From Terfezia claveryi (Eukaryota; Ascomycota; Pezizomycetes; Pezizales; Pezizaceae): DNA of 64,000 bases. Position 1 is the first letter of the stretch, and every line of letters starts with the position of its first letter. The DNA lies in contig WHUX01000017.1 of NCBI GenBank assembly GCA_015179025.1, positions 496,001-560,000 of the forward strand, read 5' to 3'. Both the position numbers and the translations under genes were made by a program. This document shows, one piece after another, positions 44,256 to 56,040 of the stretch. Below the pieces are notes generated by a model, which was given only the letters and a program-made list of their open reading frames with translations, ran no database searches and was not told the DNA's origin.

Positions 44256-46039
44256 TTAAGGTTTGTTCTTGTTTATATTGGGTACACGATCATACCCGCT
44301 GAAAACTTCTTCTGGTATAGTAGATAGAGTCTCATCATCTGAGGACTCTTCTTCCTTCATCATGTCATATTCGCTTTCTTCATCCTGGATGCCCTCGAAG
44401 TATGGACAGAAGATATGGTGTCCAAGTTCTTCGGCTCTTCCACGACATTTGTTGAAGTCGCAGTCGACATGCTTGAAATTGATAGCTCCGCGAGAAACCA
44501 TATTGTTCTGAGTAGGGGTTTCTGGTGAGTGGAAAGTTCTTAAAGCGTTGGTAGAGATGTTGCGGTTGTAGGTATGGTTAGGAGGATCGATGCTGTTGGA
44601 GATATAATCGTCCTCGGTGGTGGGAGTGTCCAAGTATTTATGCTTTCTTGATAGAGCGTCTGCTATCAAATTTTCCTTTCCTGCGGTATGCTGTATGTCT
44701 GTATCAAATTCCATTAGGTAATCTTGCCATCGCCTCAATTTTTGACTTGCAGGCGTTTGAGTATGGAAGGTTACTAACGGTTTGTGGTCGGTAAGGATAG
44801 TGAACTTGTGACCTCTCAATTGTGCTTCAAAAAATTTTAATGAGTCAATAATCGCTAATAATTCCTTTTGAAAGGTAGGATAATTGAGTTGTGCTGGATT
44901 AAATTTTCTAGAGTGGAAGCATGATGGTCTGATGTGCGTCAACGGTCCTTGACCTATCCAAGATCCTAGTCCTACATCACTAGCATCACAGACTAAATAT
45001 TTGGGTTCAGTAGATTCATTATTCCAGGGTTTTAAAACATGTGGGGAATTCACGAGTTCCTTGAGTTTTTCAAACGCTGCGTTATGAGTATCTGTCCATT
45101 CCCATTTCTTTGTTTCTCCTTGCAGTTCTGACAGGGTGCTTGCATACGATGCCAAGTCAGGAATAAATCTGCTGAGATAATTAACGATTCCAAGGAATCC
45201 TCTAAGATCCTTTTTTCTTGTAGGAGTTGGAAATGTTAATATAGTAGTCCTCTTCTTCGGGTCTACATGTAATCCATCTGATGTCAAAACGTGTCCTAAG
45301 ATTTCCAATCTTGGAGTAAAGAACTGGCATTTGCTTTCTTTGAGATAAAATTTCTCGTCCTGTAGACGTTGAAGTACTTTCTTCAATAATTCTACATGTT
45401 CTTCATACGTTTTAGAGAATATAATAATATCATCAATATAGATGATTAAATTTTTATAGACCATGTCCTTGAAAATTTCATGCATAACGCGAACCATGGT
45501 AGCTGGTGCGTTACGATCCCCTTGTTGCATAACTCTACTTCTGAAATATCCCATGTGACATAAAAAGGTAGAGTGTTGCTCAGATTCTTCATCGTTCCTG
45601 ATATTAAAAAATCCGTCGGCTAAGTCGACCTTAGTCCAAATGGGATTCTCCGCTACTAGTTCAATTGCTTCATTAATATCTGGCAATGGGGTGTGGTCCG
45701 GTTCGACGCTAAATTGCGGTCTCGACAGTCATTGACATGTCTGGCTTCTTCCGGTTTATCTCGTTTAGGGATAGTGAACATGACTACAGCATTTGTGTCA
45801 TTTTCTACTCTATATATGCGACCTGATGCTTCTTCTTCGACTAATTTGTCATGGATTTGTTGTCTAAATCGATGTCCTGAGGGTCGCCATTTTGGTATCC
45901 AAGTAGCTCCTGCTTTTGGTTTGATAGAGTGATTAATTTTTCTTAGTGGAGGTAATTCCCGTGGAATTGTCTTGGGAAATAATAAGGGAAACTCCGTTAC
46001 AGGGTTGAATTGTTTCTGTACCGTAGAAACAGCTGTCAC
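44256..46039 (-). pseudogene. Reverse transcriptase-RNase H of element C
   Basis: An upstream frame (46039-45656) holds the RT entry with FTIPKRDKPEEARHVNDCRD. A one-base frame change near 45690 leads into the main frame with WTKVDLADGFFNIR and NLIIYIDDIIIFSK (catalytic YIDD). The LGFLGIVNYLSRFIPD-like connection then leads to RNase H with LVCDASDVGLGSWIGQ and LTDHKPLVTFH, and a KENLIADALSRKH end. A C-terminal extension includes a Cys/His group (CRGRAEELGHHIFCPYF) and an acidic tail before the stop at 44256. Confidence 0.9.
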
Positions 46040-46129
46040 GAGTTCTCTTTCTGAATCGGTTTCTCTGCATCACTAATATTTTCCCAATTATCCGGTTCAC
46101 TATAATCTGTGACTGATTCACAGCTGACC

Positions 46130-46530
46130 TATGTATACGCTGATCTTATACCATTCGCCATGGTTCTAGATCCCTTCCATACACTTAGCTGGAATCGTGG
46201 AATTTTTCCGGCTGGATAGTAACTGGTTCCTGATGGGCAGGAATTATTGCTCGCACTTTGCTGAGAGCAGGTTCTCTAGTATCATGTCCCATCCAGTCAA
46301 ATGAGCTACATAGAACGTTCGTTCTTCTACATAACCTATCCAATCAAGTTTGATAGTACAAGCTTTGTCTATCGTTCCTTTGAGCCTTTAATTGCAGTAC
46401 TTAATGATTTCTTCTCGATACTTCTAGTCGGTATTTTGTACAGGTGTACAAATTGAGAATTGATTAAGTCTCCTCCCTTCGTTTGGAGATCAATTAAAGC
46501 TAGTGCGGGGTGTTCGTTAGCTTAACGAAT
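46130..46530 (-). pseudogene. Retropepsin-like protease of element C
   Basis: The minus strand encodes ALIDLQTKGGDLINSQFV, followed by TAIKGSKGTIDKACTIKLDW, which matches the layout of Ty3/gypsy proteases. The expected D-S/T-G catalytic triad is altered at this position (ID-L-Q). Stops and frame changes surround it. Confidence 0.5.
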
Positions 46531-46664
46531 ACCTTGCTAAAATCTGGTACCTGTCTTGAAAGGTCGTTCCTTGATTTTATCCTTGTTGTTTTTATCCTTG
46601 GTGGCTATCGGCATAGCTAAATCTTGTGCGGCTGTACGCATGGGTACCTTATTTTTTCGTTTCC

Positions 46665-48396
46665 TACAGTCCTTGTAGGAGTGTCCAGGGTTCAACACCA
46701 TAGACATTTCTTGTCTTTAATTAATTGCATCTTCGTCTTCTGATCCAATTTTTTTGTGATGGTGTCCCAATCTGAGTCCTTCCGATTTTCTGTGTTGGGT
46801 TTGGTGTTGGGATTGCTGCTAGGATTAAATCCTGTTTTTTGTCGTTGATTCTGGTCCCTGCGTGGACCGTGACTTCGATTTTCATTCCGAGGGTGTTGTC
46901 GTCGGATGTATTTGTTGTGGATGTGGGGCAATATCCTTTTGGAAGCTTCATATGACTCCGCTTGATGTACGAGCTGATCATATGACCATTCTTCTTTGAT
47001 TAAAGGAATTAATGTAGCTGACATATATGGCGGCAGGTGATTAAGAAACTTTCTTCTTTTTACTTCCTGGATATTGATTGTTTGCCATCCTTGTCAATCA
47101 ATTTGATTTGCATTTCAGTAAGCCAGTTGGCAAACTGTTTGATTCCCATGTGACGTCCATCCTTGTATGTGTGCTGTCTCCCATCGTTTCCACAAAATGT
47201 CCTTACTAGTAGAGGGTATCAGAAAATCCCTTAGCGCTAGTATGAAACCAAAGAATGTCGCATTCTTTCCTTTTTCTCTTAGGAATTGATTATAAGTAGT
47301 AAGTGCCTTCCTTCCATTCTGAATCCAACAATTTCCAAAGCTGAAGCGCCTTCCAAATCTATTCTTTTGAGAACAAACCAACGTTGCATTGCTGTGGCCC
47401 AAGAGTCAAAATATTGTGAGTCTTGCCATTTTTGTCTTCTCCTCTTAATTTTTCTGGCATATCAATCTTTATTCCTTTTAAAGCATTCGTTGCTTTATGG
47501 TTACCCTTGTAACCATTCCTGTTGTAGATTCCCATTGCTGGTGTTCAACTGATTTTCCTCGTTTGGGTTTTCTTTTAAGAGTTTGACTTGCAACTGACGA
47601 TGCCTTATCAGAGTCCGAGCTATCATCTCCGCTATCATCGGGGTCTCGTCCTCCTCCTTGCGTTTTCTGCTTCTGTTGGTCTAGTCTGTATCTAATCATC
47701 ATCGTCTTTGGTAATTCTATATCTTCTGGTGGTTGGTCTTTGTCGTCTGGTTCTTTGGCTGACCCAGTCCTCCTTTCTGGTGTTCAGTACTCGACCTTTG
47801 CCTTTCGATTGATCTTTGGTGTTCTCAGGAACGCTCTGAAGTTCTTTGCTAGGATTGAAAAAATCCTCCGCGGTATGTGCTGATTCTTCTAGATGAGTGC
47901 CGCTCATCATGAATGCCATTATTTCTTCCCAGTTATTTATTACCCAATTCGGTTTCCTTAAAAGTGGTACAACAGGTTTCCTTAATTCTTTACTTAAAAA
48001 TGCGTTCATTTCTAAGTCTTCTTCTTTGAATGGGTAAGGTGTTAGCCATAAGTAGTGTTTTGCTACGGCTTCCATTAAGAGTCGAGTATCATCAGGATGA
48101 TACTGTTGGGCATGTCCCATTGAGCGAGTATATTTCAAAATCTCCTCAATTGTTGGAAGATGTCTGTTCCAAAATTCTTCTGGTGCGAGAGGTAAAGCCA
48201 TACTAAAATATAGTTTGGTTCCTGCTCCACCTGGTTCTCCTATTTCTATATCGATGGGCAGATTTATTTCCCCTTCTGTGTTAGGAATTATAAATCTGGT
48301 CTTTCTGGGAGTTTCTTCTACTAATTTCTTAATATCTTCGGGTAACATAGTTAACCGTCTCGACCTCTTAGTCTTCTTACTAAGTTCAGACGCCAT
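46665..48396 (-). pseudogene. gag of element C
   Basis: ATG at 48396 (MASELSKKTKRSRR) opens a long frame with LPLAPEEFWNRHLPTIEEI and WVINNWEEIMAFMMSG. After a frame change near 47700 an acidic linker (DDSGDDSSDSDKASS) and a capsid-like region follow to about 47000. At 46700-46665 a nucleocapsid knuckle CX2CX4HX4C (KCLWC, then NPGHSYKDC) spans a further frame change. Several single-base breaks interrupt it. It would form the particle core in an intact element. Confidence 0.7.
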
Positions 48397-48439
48397 TATG
48401 TCTGATTTCGTCATCTGTCGCAACCAAATGCAGCTGGTT

Positions 48440-48998
48440 ATGCGATACGATCGTCGAGTTACTTTTCTTCTTTGGCACCTTTCTGTGCTGATGGTGTGGT
48501 GGCTGATGATCCTTATGATCTCCGTTCGACTGACGGTTCTGTTGGCTCGGTGGCTCACGAGGCTGGTGAGGCTGGATGTCAGGATCCTGATGTTTCTTAT
48601 GGTCCTGGTTTTTCTTCGTCTACTGGTCTAGAATCTAGTTCTAGTTCTTCCGGCAAGAGTGTCACTTTTCTGATTGGTGTGTTGAGGTAGACGTTGGGGG
48701 CGCAGAGGTATTGGTAGAGATGTCTGGGCCTAAGGAAGGTTCTGATGGAGGTAATTCTTTTCTGGAGGAAATGGCTGCAGTGGAGGCAGCGAGATTTGAG
48801 CCTTGGGATTGTGACGCTTGGTTGTTTAGACCAATTATTCCTGGGACCTGGGGGGCCGGTTTTTCAATGGTGTACTGGATTTACAGGTACAGATGTAATG
48901 GCGGTTGCCAGGAGTGCAAGATGAGTTGTCAATCTTATTGGGAAAAGTGTTGTGAACGAGGGTGGGATTGTTTAATGTGGGATACCACTGCCCGTTAG
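48440..48998 (+). CDS. Antisense cysteine-rich ORF in the leader of element C
   Basis: On the strand opposite gag, between the 5' LTR and the gag start, an open frame reads SSLAPFCADGVVADDPYD and a Ser/Gly/Asp-rich stretch ending at a TAG near 48690. An overlapping frame from about 48650 reads ECHFSDWCVEVDVGG, FLEEMAAVEAARFEPWDCDA and RCNGGCQECKMSC, then CCERGWDC, to the stop at 48996-48998. One frame change would join them into about 185 residues with some 14 cysteines. Composition is protein-like in only one combination of frames. No family was recognised. It could be an accessory protein of the element or a captured host piece; chance is not excluded. Confidence 0.35.
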
Positions 48999-49223
48999 AG
49001 CTCTGCTTAGCTTGCTTCTAAGTCTTTTGTTGATGTACTGCAGTTGAGAGTCTGATGTCTCGTTTGTTGGATTTTGTTGGCTAGCTAGTTGAATAACGAT
49101 ATCGATTTTATATGTGCACTTGGTGTCGAATTGTATACACTTGCGTGAGTGTAATAAAGGTATCCGAAGGTTGATCAGGCCTTGGATTTAAGAGTAAAGA
49201 TTAGGTAAGTGAGTTAAAAAAAA

Positions 49224-49900
49224 TGTAATGAATGGTACTAGACAGTATTCATTCGGTACCGTTTATACAATCTATATCCGTAGGCACGGACGTTTGTGTA
49301 TTTCGGTTCTGCTGAGGTAAGACCTCAGAAGGGTAGGGAGATTACTATGTGGGACGTTCCCGAAGGGAACAGTAATTAACTGGTATAATCTATCTTATAT
49401 GATTTGTGCTATCTAAGCTATATGATCTTGATCTGATCGGAATATAGGCTTGCTTGCTCTGAAGGCTTGCTTGGTTGCTTCTTGTCTTTCTGTGGATTCC
49501 AGAGGGAATCCAGCGGCCTATTTATACTCTCTGAGATCTGATGACTAAGGAATAAATACAATAAAGGGTGGCACACCAGAAGGTGGTGCGCTGTACAAAA
49601 GGGGTCATGTGGCCATGGTAATAAGTCACACGCCTTAAACGATGGTCATGTGGCCATAGTAGTGAGTCACACGCCTTAAACAGAGGTCACGCGGCCATAA
49701 TGAGGGTGTCTTCATATGGCAAGTGCCATGGAACTTCCCATGGCAGATTCCGCGTGCTATGGACGCTTATAAAGCAATAGGAGGTGGTAGAAGGCTAGTC
49801 CTTCAACCGAGAGGCTTAGTTACATAACATAGTAGTAATATAGGAAATACAAAAGTATATAATCAATTATATAAGCAATGAAATAACGTTCTCCATTACA
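49224..49900 (-). repeat. 5' LTR of element C
   Basis: This 677-bp copy is the upstream LTR for the minus-strand coding region. No tRNA primer-binding site was recognised in the sequence just inside it, which begins with a T-run on the coding strand. Confidence 0.9.
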
Positions 49901-49905
49901 ATATA

Positions 49906-51010
49906 CCATATTATGGACTATAGTAAGAGTTCTCGGATGGTCCACTCCTAATACCTTCTCCCTCTTAGCCAATACCCGCTCATACCACTCCAGTGCTTTT
50001 CCATACTGCCCTTGCCTGCAGAATATATTTGCCATATTATGGATAATAGTGAGAGTATCTGGGTGGTCCCCTCCCAATGCCTTCTCCCTCCCAGCCAATA
50101 CCCGCTCATACCACTCCAGTGCTTTGCCATACTGTCCTTGGTCATTAAACACTAATACTATTTCATGAACTGTAGTGAGAGTGTTTAGGTGGTCCACTTC
50201 TGATGCCTTCTCCCTTCCAGCCAATATCCGCTTATACCACTCTAGTACTTTGCCATACTGCCCTTTCCTGCTGAATATATATATCATATTATGGACGGTA
50301 GTGAGAGTTTCTGGGTGATTCACTCCTAATGCCTTCTCTCTCTCAGCCAATACCCACTCATACTACTCCAATACTTTTCCATACTGTCCTTGGTTGTAAA
50401 ACACTGATGCTATTCCATGAACTGTAGTGAGAGTGTCTGGATAGTCCACTCCCAATGCTTTCTCACTCTCAGCCAATACCTGCTCATACCACTCTAGCAC
50501 TTTGCCATACTGCCCTTGCCTGCCGAATATATATGTCATATTATAGATAGTAGTGAGAGTTTCTGGGTTGTCCACTCCCAATGCCTTCTCCTTTCCAGCC
50601 AATACCTGCTCATACCACTCCAGTGCTTTGCCATCCTGCCCTTGCCTGTGGAATATATATGCCATATTATGGATGGTAGTGAGAGTGTCTGAGTAGTTCC
50701 CTCCCAATGCCTTCTCCCTCCCAGCCAATACCTGCTCATACCACTCCAGCGCTTTGCCATACTGTCCTTGGTTGAAAAACACTAATGCTATTCCATAAAC
50801 TGTAGTGAGAGTGTCTGGGTAGTCTACTCTTAATACCTTCTCCCTCTCAGCCAATACTCGCTCATACCACTCTAGCGCTTTGCCATACTATCCTTGCCTG
50901 CCGAATATATTTGCCATACTATGGACAGTAGTGAGAGTGTCTGGTTTGTCCACTCCCAATGCATTCTCCTTCCCAGCCAATACCCACTCATACCACTGTA
51001 GTGCAATATC
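49906..51010 (-). repeat. 126-bp tandem TPR array of NLR-2
   Basis: About ten 42-codon units match the NLR-1 array, but with more transitions and variant residues (VLAESEKALGVDYPDTLTTV). Together with the units at 39728-40963 the original array held about 15 or more units, clearly longer than that of NLR-1. Confidence 0.9.
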
Positions 51011-51507
51011 ATATTTCCTATGGGCTTGGTATACCTTACCTAGCATATATCCTCCCCTCAATAACCCTTCACCCACTATTATTATGGTTTTCATATGTCC
51101 CCATACTTTAGCAATATGTACTATAATATACCGCTCAAGGTTCCAGTCCTGTAGTACTCTTATCTTAACAGTAGTAACTACATTTGATACTATCATTAAA
51201 GCCTTAATCACTTTTTTCTGCTGTTCTTCAGGTTCCAGTCACATTCAAGCTCACATATATACTAGTAGATAAATATTGAAACTATCATCTCTTTGCTTTC
51301 ACTTTGCCATTGAGTATGAAAATAGAATTTGAAGAGAATCATCCAAACTAGTATCTATAGGAAATTGTGAGCAAATATGTAATGTATACTTCAAAAGGTG
51401 CTTTATATACCATATTCTAGTAACTTCATCCCTTGCCAAATAAGCTCTTCTAGAATATCTTTATTATCTATAAATCCATACAATAGTAATAACTCCGCCA
51501 TTTCTAG
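49906..51507 (-). pseudogene. NLR-2, 5' part: end of ARC region and TPR units
   Basis: From about 51507 the minus strand matches NLR-1 from its KAAELLLLCRFIDNED-like segment through the intron-containing spacer to VGEGLLRGGYMLGKVYQA. About ten TPR units then run down to element C at 49905. The frame changes near 50360. The NB-ARC and hydrolase parts are absent: at about 51507 the sequence switches to family-A element A3. The remainder of the array continues at 40963-39728 beyond element C. Confidence 0.8.
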
Positions 51508-53889
51508 GATATCTCATTGAGAGGTCTATAAGGAGGGGTCTTACTTTCTACCAGCAGGATTGTGTGGTCGTATGGTTGGTAGGAGGCAAGTTTTTCTGTA
51601 GCTTTTTCCAAGAATAGGTCAATGAATTCATAATATTTGTCCAGAACCATAGATTTCCACTCCTCCTTAAATCTCATTTTATTGATCTCTAGGTTTATCT
51701 CATATATGGAGAGAGCATATACCTTTAGCTTATACCTCCTAGTAAGGTAAACAAAAGCCCCTGCCTTAATAAAGCTAACATTTAGGGGTTTTAGGGGTGC
51801 AAAGGGGATAGAGGGAATATTAATATATGCCAGATAGTGTACCACCTGAGTTGGGTGAATTATTGGAGGTAGCAACATATACAGCCCAGTAATGGTGGCT
51901 TTTGGATTTCCACAGTAGCATTTGTAGTAAGGGCTGTTAAACTGTAGGGTATAAGAGCCAAAGCTGACCAATATATCGTATATTCTAAGCCATAAGATTT
52001 CGAGGACAATTGGATACTTGAGCTTTGTAATGAATATAGGGAGGTTTTTAGAGTGGTCCCCAATCTGGGTAGGAGTATAGGCAAGGTTGGTAATAGCTCC
52101 AGAAGAAATAGGTCGGCTGTCAATAATATTGAAGAGGTGGGAGGTCTTGAGCTTAGAGGTGGGTATAGCATGCTTACTGATAAAGGTCTGGTCAATGAAG
52201 GCAATTCTTGAGGCTCCACAGTCTATAATGGCAGAAGTGACAAGTATTTTACTATTGAAAGATATCATGATAGGTACAACAAAGTGCTTACTAAAGAGGT
52301 GAGCCTCATCAATAGATATAGACAAAGAAGGAATAGAAAAAGTAGACAAGGACAAATGACCTAATACAGGTCCCTTGCTAGTGTCAGTGACTAGGTAAGG
52401 GATAGGGCTTTTTCTGACTCATCCACCTCTACAATCCTGACTAGGGTGTTGAAGATAGCATGAACGGCTAGGGAGTAGTTCTTATAGAGGGGACTCACTA
52501 TAATAAAGTAATCCCCTTTCCTACAGGCGATATACAACCCATTGTTGCGGCGACGTTCCCTCTCTTCTTATATTAGGTGGGGCCTTCCTGATAATAAATC
52601 CATAGGGGTGGTGCTACCAGCTACAAGGGATGGGTGGGTTGGCTTATTGGCTATAGCTTGGATTTGAGGGCTCGGGTTCTAGAGTTGCAGTTGCTGTGTT
52701 TGGCTCTGGGGGTGCTGTACTCTCACAGACTGATAGGTACTGGAGGTGCTAGTCTAGACTATCAACCTAGCCAATTTTTGGTCCATCTTCAATGCCTGAT
52801 AAATGTATTCATTGAGAGTCTTAACATGTGGAGATTGTAGGAGAGCCTTTTTGAGCTCAATATTGAGGCCTTCCTCAAATTGTTCCTACTTCACCTAATT
52901 ATTTCACTCTACCTCTACTACCAACCTTAAAAACTTAGCCACATACGCTGAAAGGTCATGTCCTCTCTATCTTAGTTCTTAAAGAGCATGAGTTGCTATA
53001 CCTATGGGATCTGGGTCTCCAAAAGTGTAGTTGAGGATTGTAAATAAAATAGTAATATCAGGGAGGTTGAAGTAGTCATCGAACATATAAGATTGGATCT
53101 AGTCCTAAGCTATACCCTCCAGTAGGCTATATACATAGGCTAATCGGTACTAAATAGTAGGGAACTTTGCAACATCTCCATTTAATTTGATCTTGATAGA
53201 ATTTTTCCAGGCTTTTAGGTGAGTTCTATCACCATTAAACTTTAGTCAGGTGGGGAGATCTTGGGTTTTGGGTGCTTGGGATGCTTAGGGTACTGAGGCT
53301 GTTTGGAATCCAATTGTGTCCAGGGCCCTATTCAGGGTCTGGATGGTTCTTCTTTCATTGACTAAGTCATTTAAGATAGTCGTAAGGTTGTTTTGGCAGG
53401 TGGTGAGGTTGGCCTAGCATGAGAGGAGGTCTTCAGTGAGTATTAGGACTTCGTCATTAGCTCTGGTCTGTTTCTGTTGTCCTTCGTATATGGCTGATTC
53501 TAGCCATTGACTTAATACATCTGTGGTAAGGTAGATATTAATAATGGTCTGGCAATAGCTGCCGAAGTTAGCCTAGTTCATAGGGATGGGTAGGGCTTGC
53601 CAGGCCCGAAATGTGACTGCGAGCATGAGAGTAGTATCTTGAGTAGACATTGAATGTACTGGTTAATCAGAGTGATCCAATATAGTATAACATGGGCTCT
53701 GGGAAACAAGGTGACCAAGGGGTATGCCGAGGCAAGGGCAGGGCTAGGGCAACATACACATAGGAATACTATGTGTATGACTAGGGGAAGGCTGGGATGG
53801 GAGGTAAGGTCAAGAGGCAAGAGGGGTAGAGGACAAGGGGCATGAGACACATGGAGGCAGTTGCCGCGTATGTTGGAGAGGGGCAGCTG
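51508..53889 (-). mobile_element. Family-A chromovirus A3 (LTR part, gag, protease), decayed
   Basis: On the minus strand the 3' part of an LTR (53889-53686) matches the A2 LTR. It is followed by a gag start (ATG at 53650), decayed gag, and a protease frame (52355-51504) with SAIIDCGASRIAFIDQTF and the PPYRPLNEIS end, equivalent to the RT entry of A2. The zinc knuckle is eroded: LYIACRKGDYFIIVS stands where A1 and A2 have CIACGKGDHFIAAC, so Cys and His are replaced by Tyr through transitions. Similarity ends abruptly at about 51508, where NLR-2 begins. The rest of its 5' LTR lies at 61746-62112. Confidence 0.8.
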
Positions 53890-53894
53890 TACTG

Positions 53895-54172
53895 TGTTAC
53901 GGCTGAGATTATATAGACCAGGCTGACAACCACCCGATGGTGGGTAGCCTAAAGTCAACCATACTTTCCTATATATATGCCCACTTCTTGTATCTAGTTA
54001 TTGCTCTCTAAGACTCAAGCGAAGTTTTGTATCGCTGGGTTACTTTGAATGAAGCTATTATTCTTCACATATTGTGCACCCAGTTAGACCCGAGCAAGTG
54101 ATTATGCCTTCGTGCACTCTATATATCGATATTCCAACAGATATCACCATAATCACTAGCTCGCCCCTAACA
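53895..54172 (+). repeat. Left LTR of element B
   Basis: 278 bp, TGTTACGGCTGAG to CGCCCCTAACA, with about 93-95% identity to the right copy by eye. Confidence 0.9.
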
Positions 54173-54240
54173 TTACTTTGCTTTGACAAAAGGGACCGGT
54201 GATTCTAGGTCTAATCACTCCTCCCTCGCTACCTACACTA

Positions 54241-54743
54241 TGTCACAACCGTCCTTTCCTAGCTGGGTTTGAGAGCCAGACGGGATTCCGTCGTCCGACT
54301 CTCGTTATTGTTGATTGATATCGTTGTTATCTCTGCTCCCGAGATAAGGGGTCTCGGGAACCTTATTCCTTCCAGTGGCCTTGGCCAGGAAGGAAGCCTG
54401 TATATATAGCTTGCTCTCTAGGCCCTCTCGTTGGATCCCCATCCAACGTCTTGTATATCCAATACAGGGCCTTGCTTCTCTCCACGTTGGTGCATCTCCC
54501 TTGTGCACCTCCTTGCCTTGCCTCACCTTGTCTCTGCAGCCCAGCTGCCTCCCTTGACACATGCAGCAACTGCTTCCATGTGTCTCGTGTCCCTTGCCCT
54601 CTGCCTCTCTTGCCTCTTGCCCTTGCCTCCCGTCTCAGCCTCCCCCTGGTCACATACGTAGCGTTCCTACGTGTGTGTTATCCTAACCTTGCCCTTTCCC
54701 TGGCATACCCCTTGATCACCTTGCCCCCAGAGCCGTCGTTACA
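54241..54743 (+). repeat. 5' LTR of A2
   Basis: 503 bp with CT-rich blocks (CTTGCCTTGCCTC) and a palindromic CCCGAGATAAGGGGTCTCGGG near 54338-54358. A TATATATAGC at about 54400 could serve as a TATA region. Confidence 0.95.
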
Positions 54744-54779
54744 CTACGTTGGATCCTTTGGACCAACTGGTACGCAGTC

Positions 54780-56000
54780 ATGTCAGGAGCAGCTCTCCCA
54801 CCACCCGCTGTCAGGTTTCAAACCAGGAGGAGCTCCCCCATACCCTCAGGCTTGAACGAGTTGAATGCCTACCGTCGAGAAATCATCGACATCTTCGAGG
54901 CCATGGATGCCATTGGGGCCGAACTCGGCAACAGCCTGGCCTTGGCTGAAAACAGCCTGGCCGTGGCTGAACAAAAATTGAGATCCGCCGACGAAGAGAT
55001 TATGGTCCTCCATTCCGATCTCGACCATCTGAACCTTGCCCTGGTCAACGAACGGACTACAGTCTAAAACCTCAGCCACGCTCTAGAGAACCTTACAATA
55101 CCAACAGCAGCCAGTAGCAACAAGACCGAAAGCATTCCAACACCCCCCAAGTTCAATGGAGACCGGGTTCACCTACGAGCCTGGAAAAATGCTGTCAATC
55201 TCAAGCTGAACGGGGATTCTGCCAGATTCCCGTCAGAACAACATCGACTGGTATACGTTTTCGCCTTGCTGGAGGGGAAAGCTTGCGACCAGATCCAGCC
55301 GTATGTCCTCGAAACCGGGATCAAGCTTGATGATATCTCGGCCCTTTTTACAATCCTGGATAGGGCGTTCAGGGACCCCGATGCCGTTGGCACTGCCAGT
55401 AGGGCCCTTCAAGCCCTCAGGCAGAAAAACACCGATCTGTCCACTTAAGTGGCAGAATTCTCGAGACTGGTAGCAGAGGTCCGATAGAATGACCAGTCCA
55501 AACTGGAGCAATTCCTGGAAGGGCTAAATGATGAAATCTAGCAGGCCATGGTCAGCCTCCCGGAAGCCAAAACCCTCGACGAATTCATTGACCAGGCTTC
55601 CCAAGTAGAACAGCGGATGTCCTGGCTCCGCAACCGCCCCATGTACAGGCCAGCACTCTGTCTCCCACAACCCCAGCATCAGCCTCAGCAACACCATGCC
55701 ACCAAAATAGCGGCCCCTGCCCCCGATAATAAGCTGGCCCACCCCTCATTTGTGGCTAGAGGAGCCACCCCCATGGACCTGTCTTCAGAAAGACCCCGCT
55801 TGACACAGGAAGAAAGAGACCGCCGACGAACGAACAACCTCTGCATTGCGTGTAGTAAGGGGGACCACTTCATTGCAGCCTGCCCTCTTCAGAAGGCTCG
55901 CTCCCTGGCTGTCCACGCCATTTCTCCAGCCAACACCCTAGTGCCCAGGTCGAGGAGGTTGACGAGTCAGGAAAAGCCCTGTCCCTTGCATAGTTACTGA
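54780..56000 (+). pseudogene. gag of A2
   Basis: ATG at 54780 (MSGAALPPPAVRF) opens 37 bp after the LTR. A helical region with ALAENSLAVAEQKLRSADEE is followed by the capsid part with HRLVYVFALLEGKACDQIQ and LTILDRAFRDPDAVGTASR, and the zinc knuckle CIACSKGDHFIAAC near 55850. Four in-frame stops break it: TAA after NERTTV, TAA after TDLST, TAG in EVR-x-ND and TAG in DEI-x-QAM. Copy A1 has sense codons at the equivalent capsid sites. Confidence 0.85.
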
Positions 56001-56040
56001 CACTAGCAAGGGACCTGTCCTAGGCCATTTATCTCTGTCG

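Larger units (their letters stand above)
40964..49900 (-). mobile_element. Element C: 8.9-kb Ty3/gypsy chromovirus
   Basis: LTRs at 40964-41642 and 49224-49900 begin TGTAATG and end CATTACA and differ at few sites. The flanking ATATA (40959-40963 and 49901-49905) is a perfect 5-bp target duplication. The coding order on the minus strand is gag, protease, RT, RNase H, a cysteine/histidine module, integrase and chromodomain. A purine-rich GTGGGGAAG on the coding strand abuts the 3' LTR. Frameshifts occur in gag and pol, so this copy is probably not autonomous. The near-identical LTRs show that the insertion is young relative to the NLR it splits. Confidence 0.9.

Noticed and set aside
54305..54855. 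ORFs in the LTRs of A2 (for example 54451-54855 and 60173-60478)
   Set aside because: CT-rich LTR sequence gives open frames by composition; no start or domain supports them.
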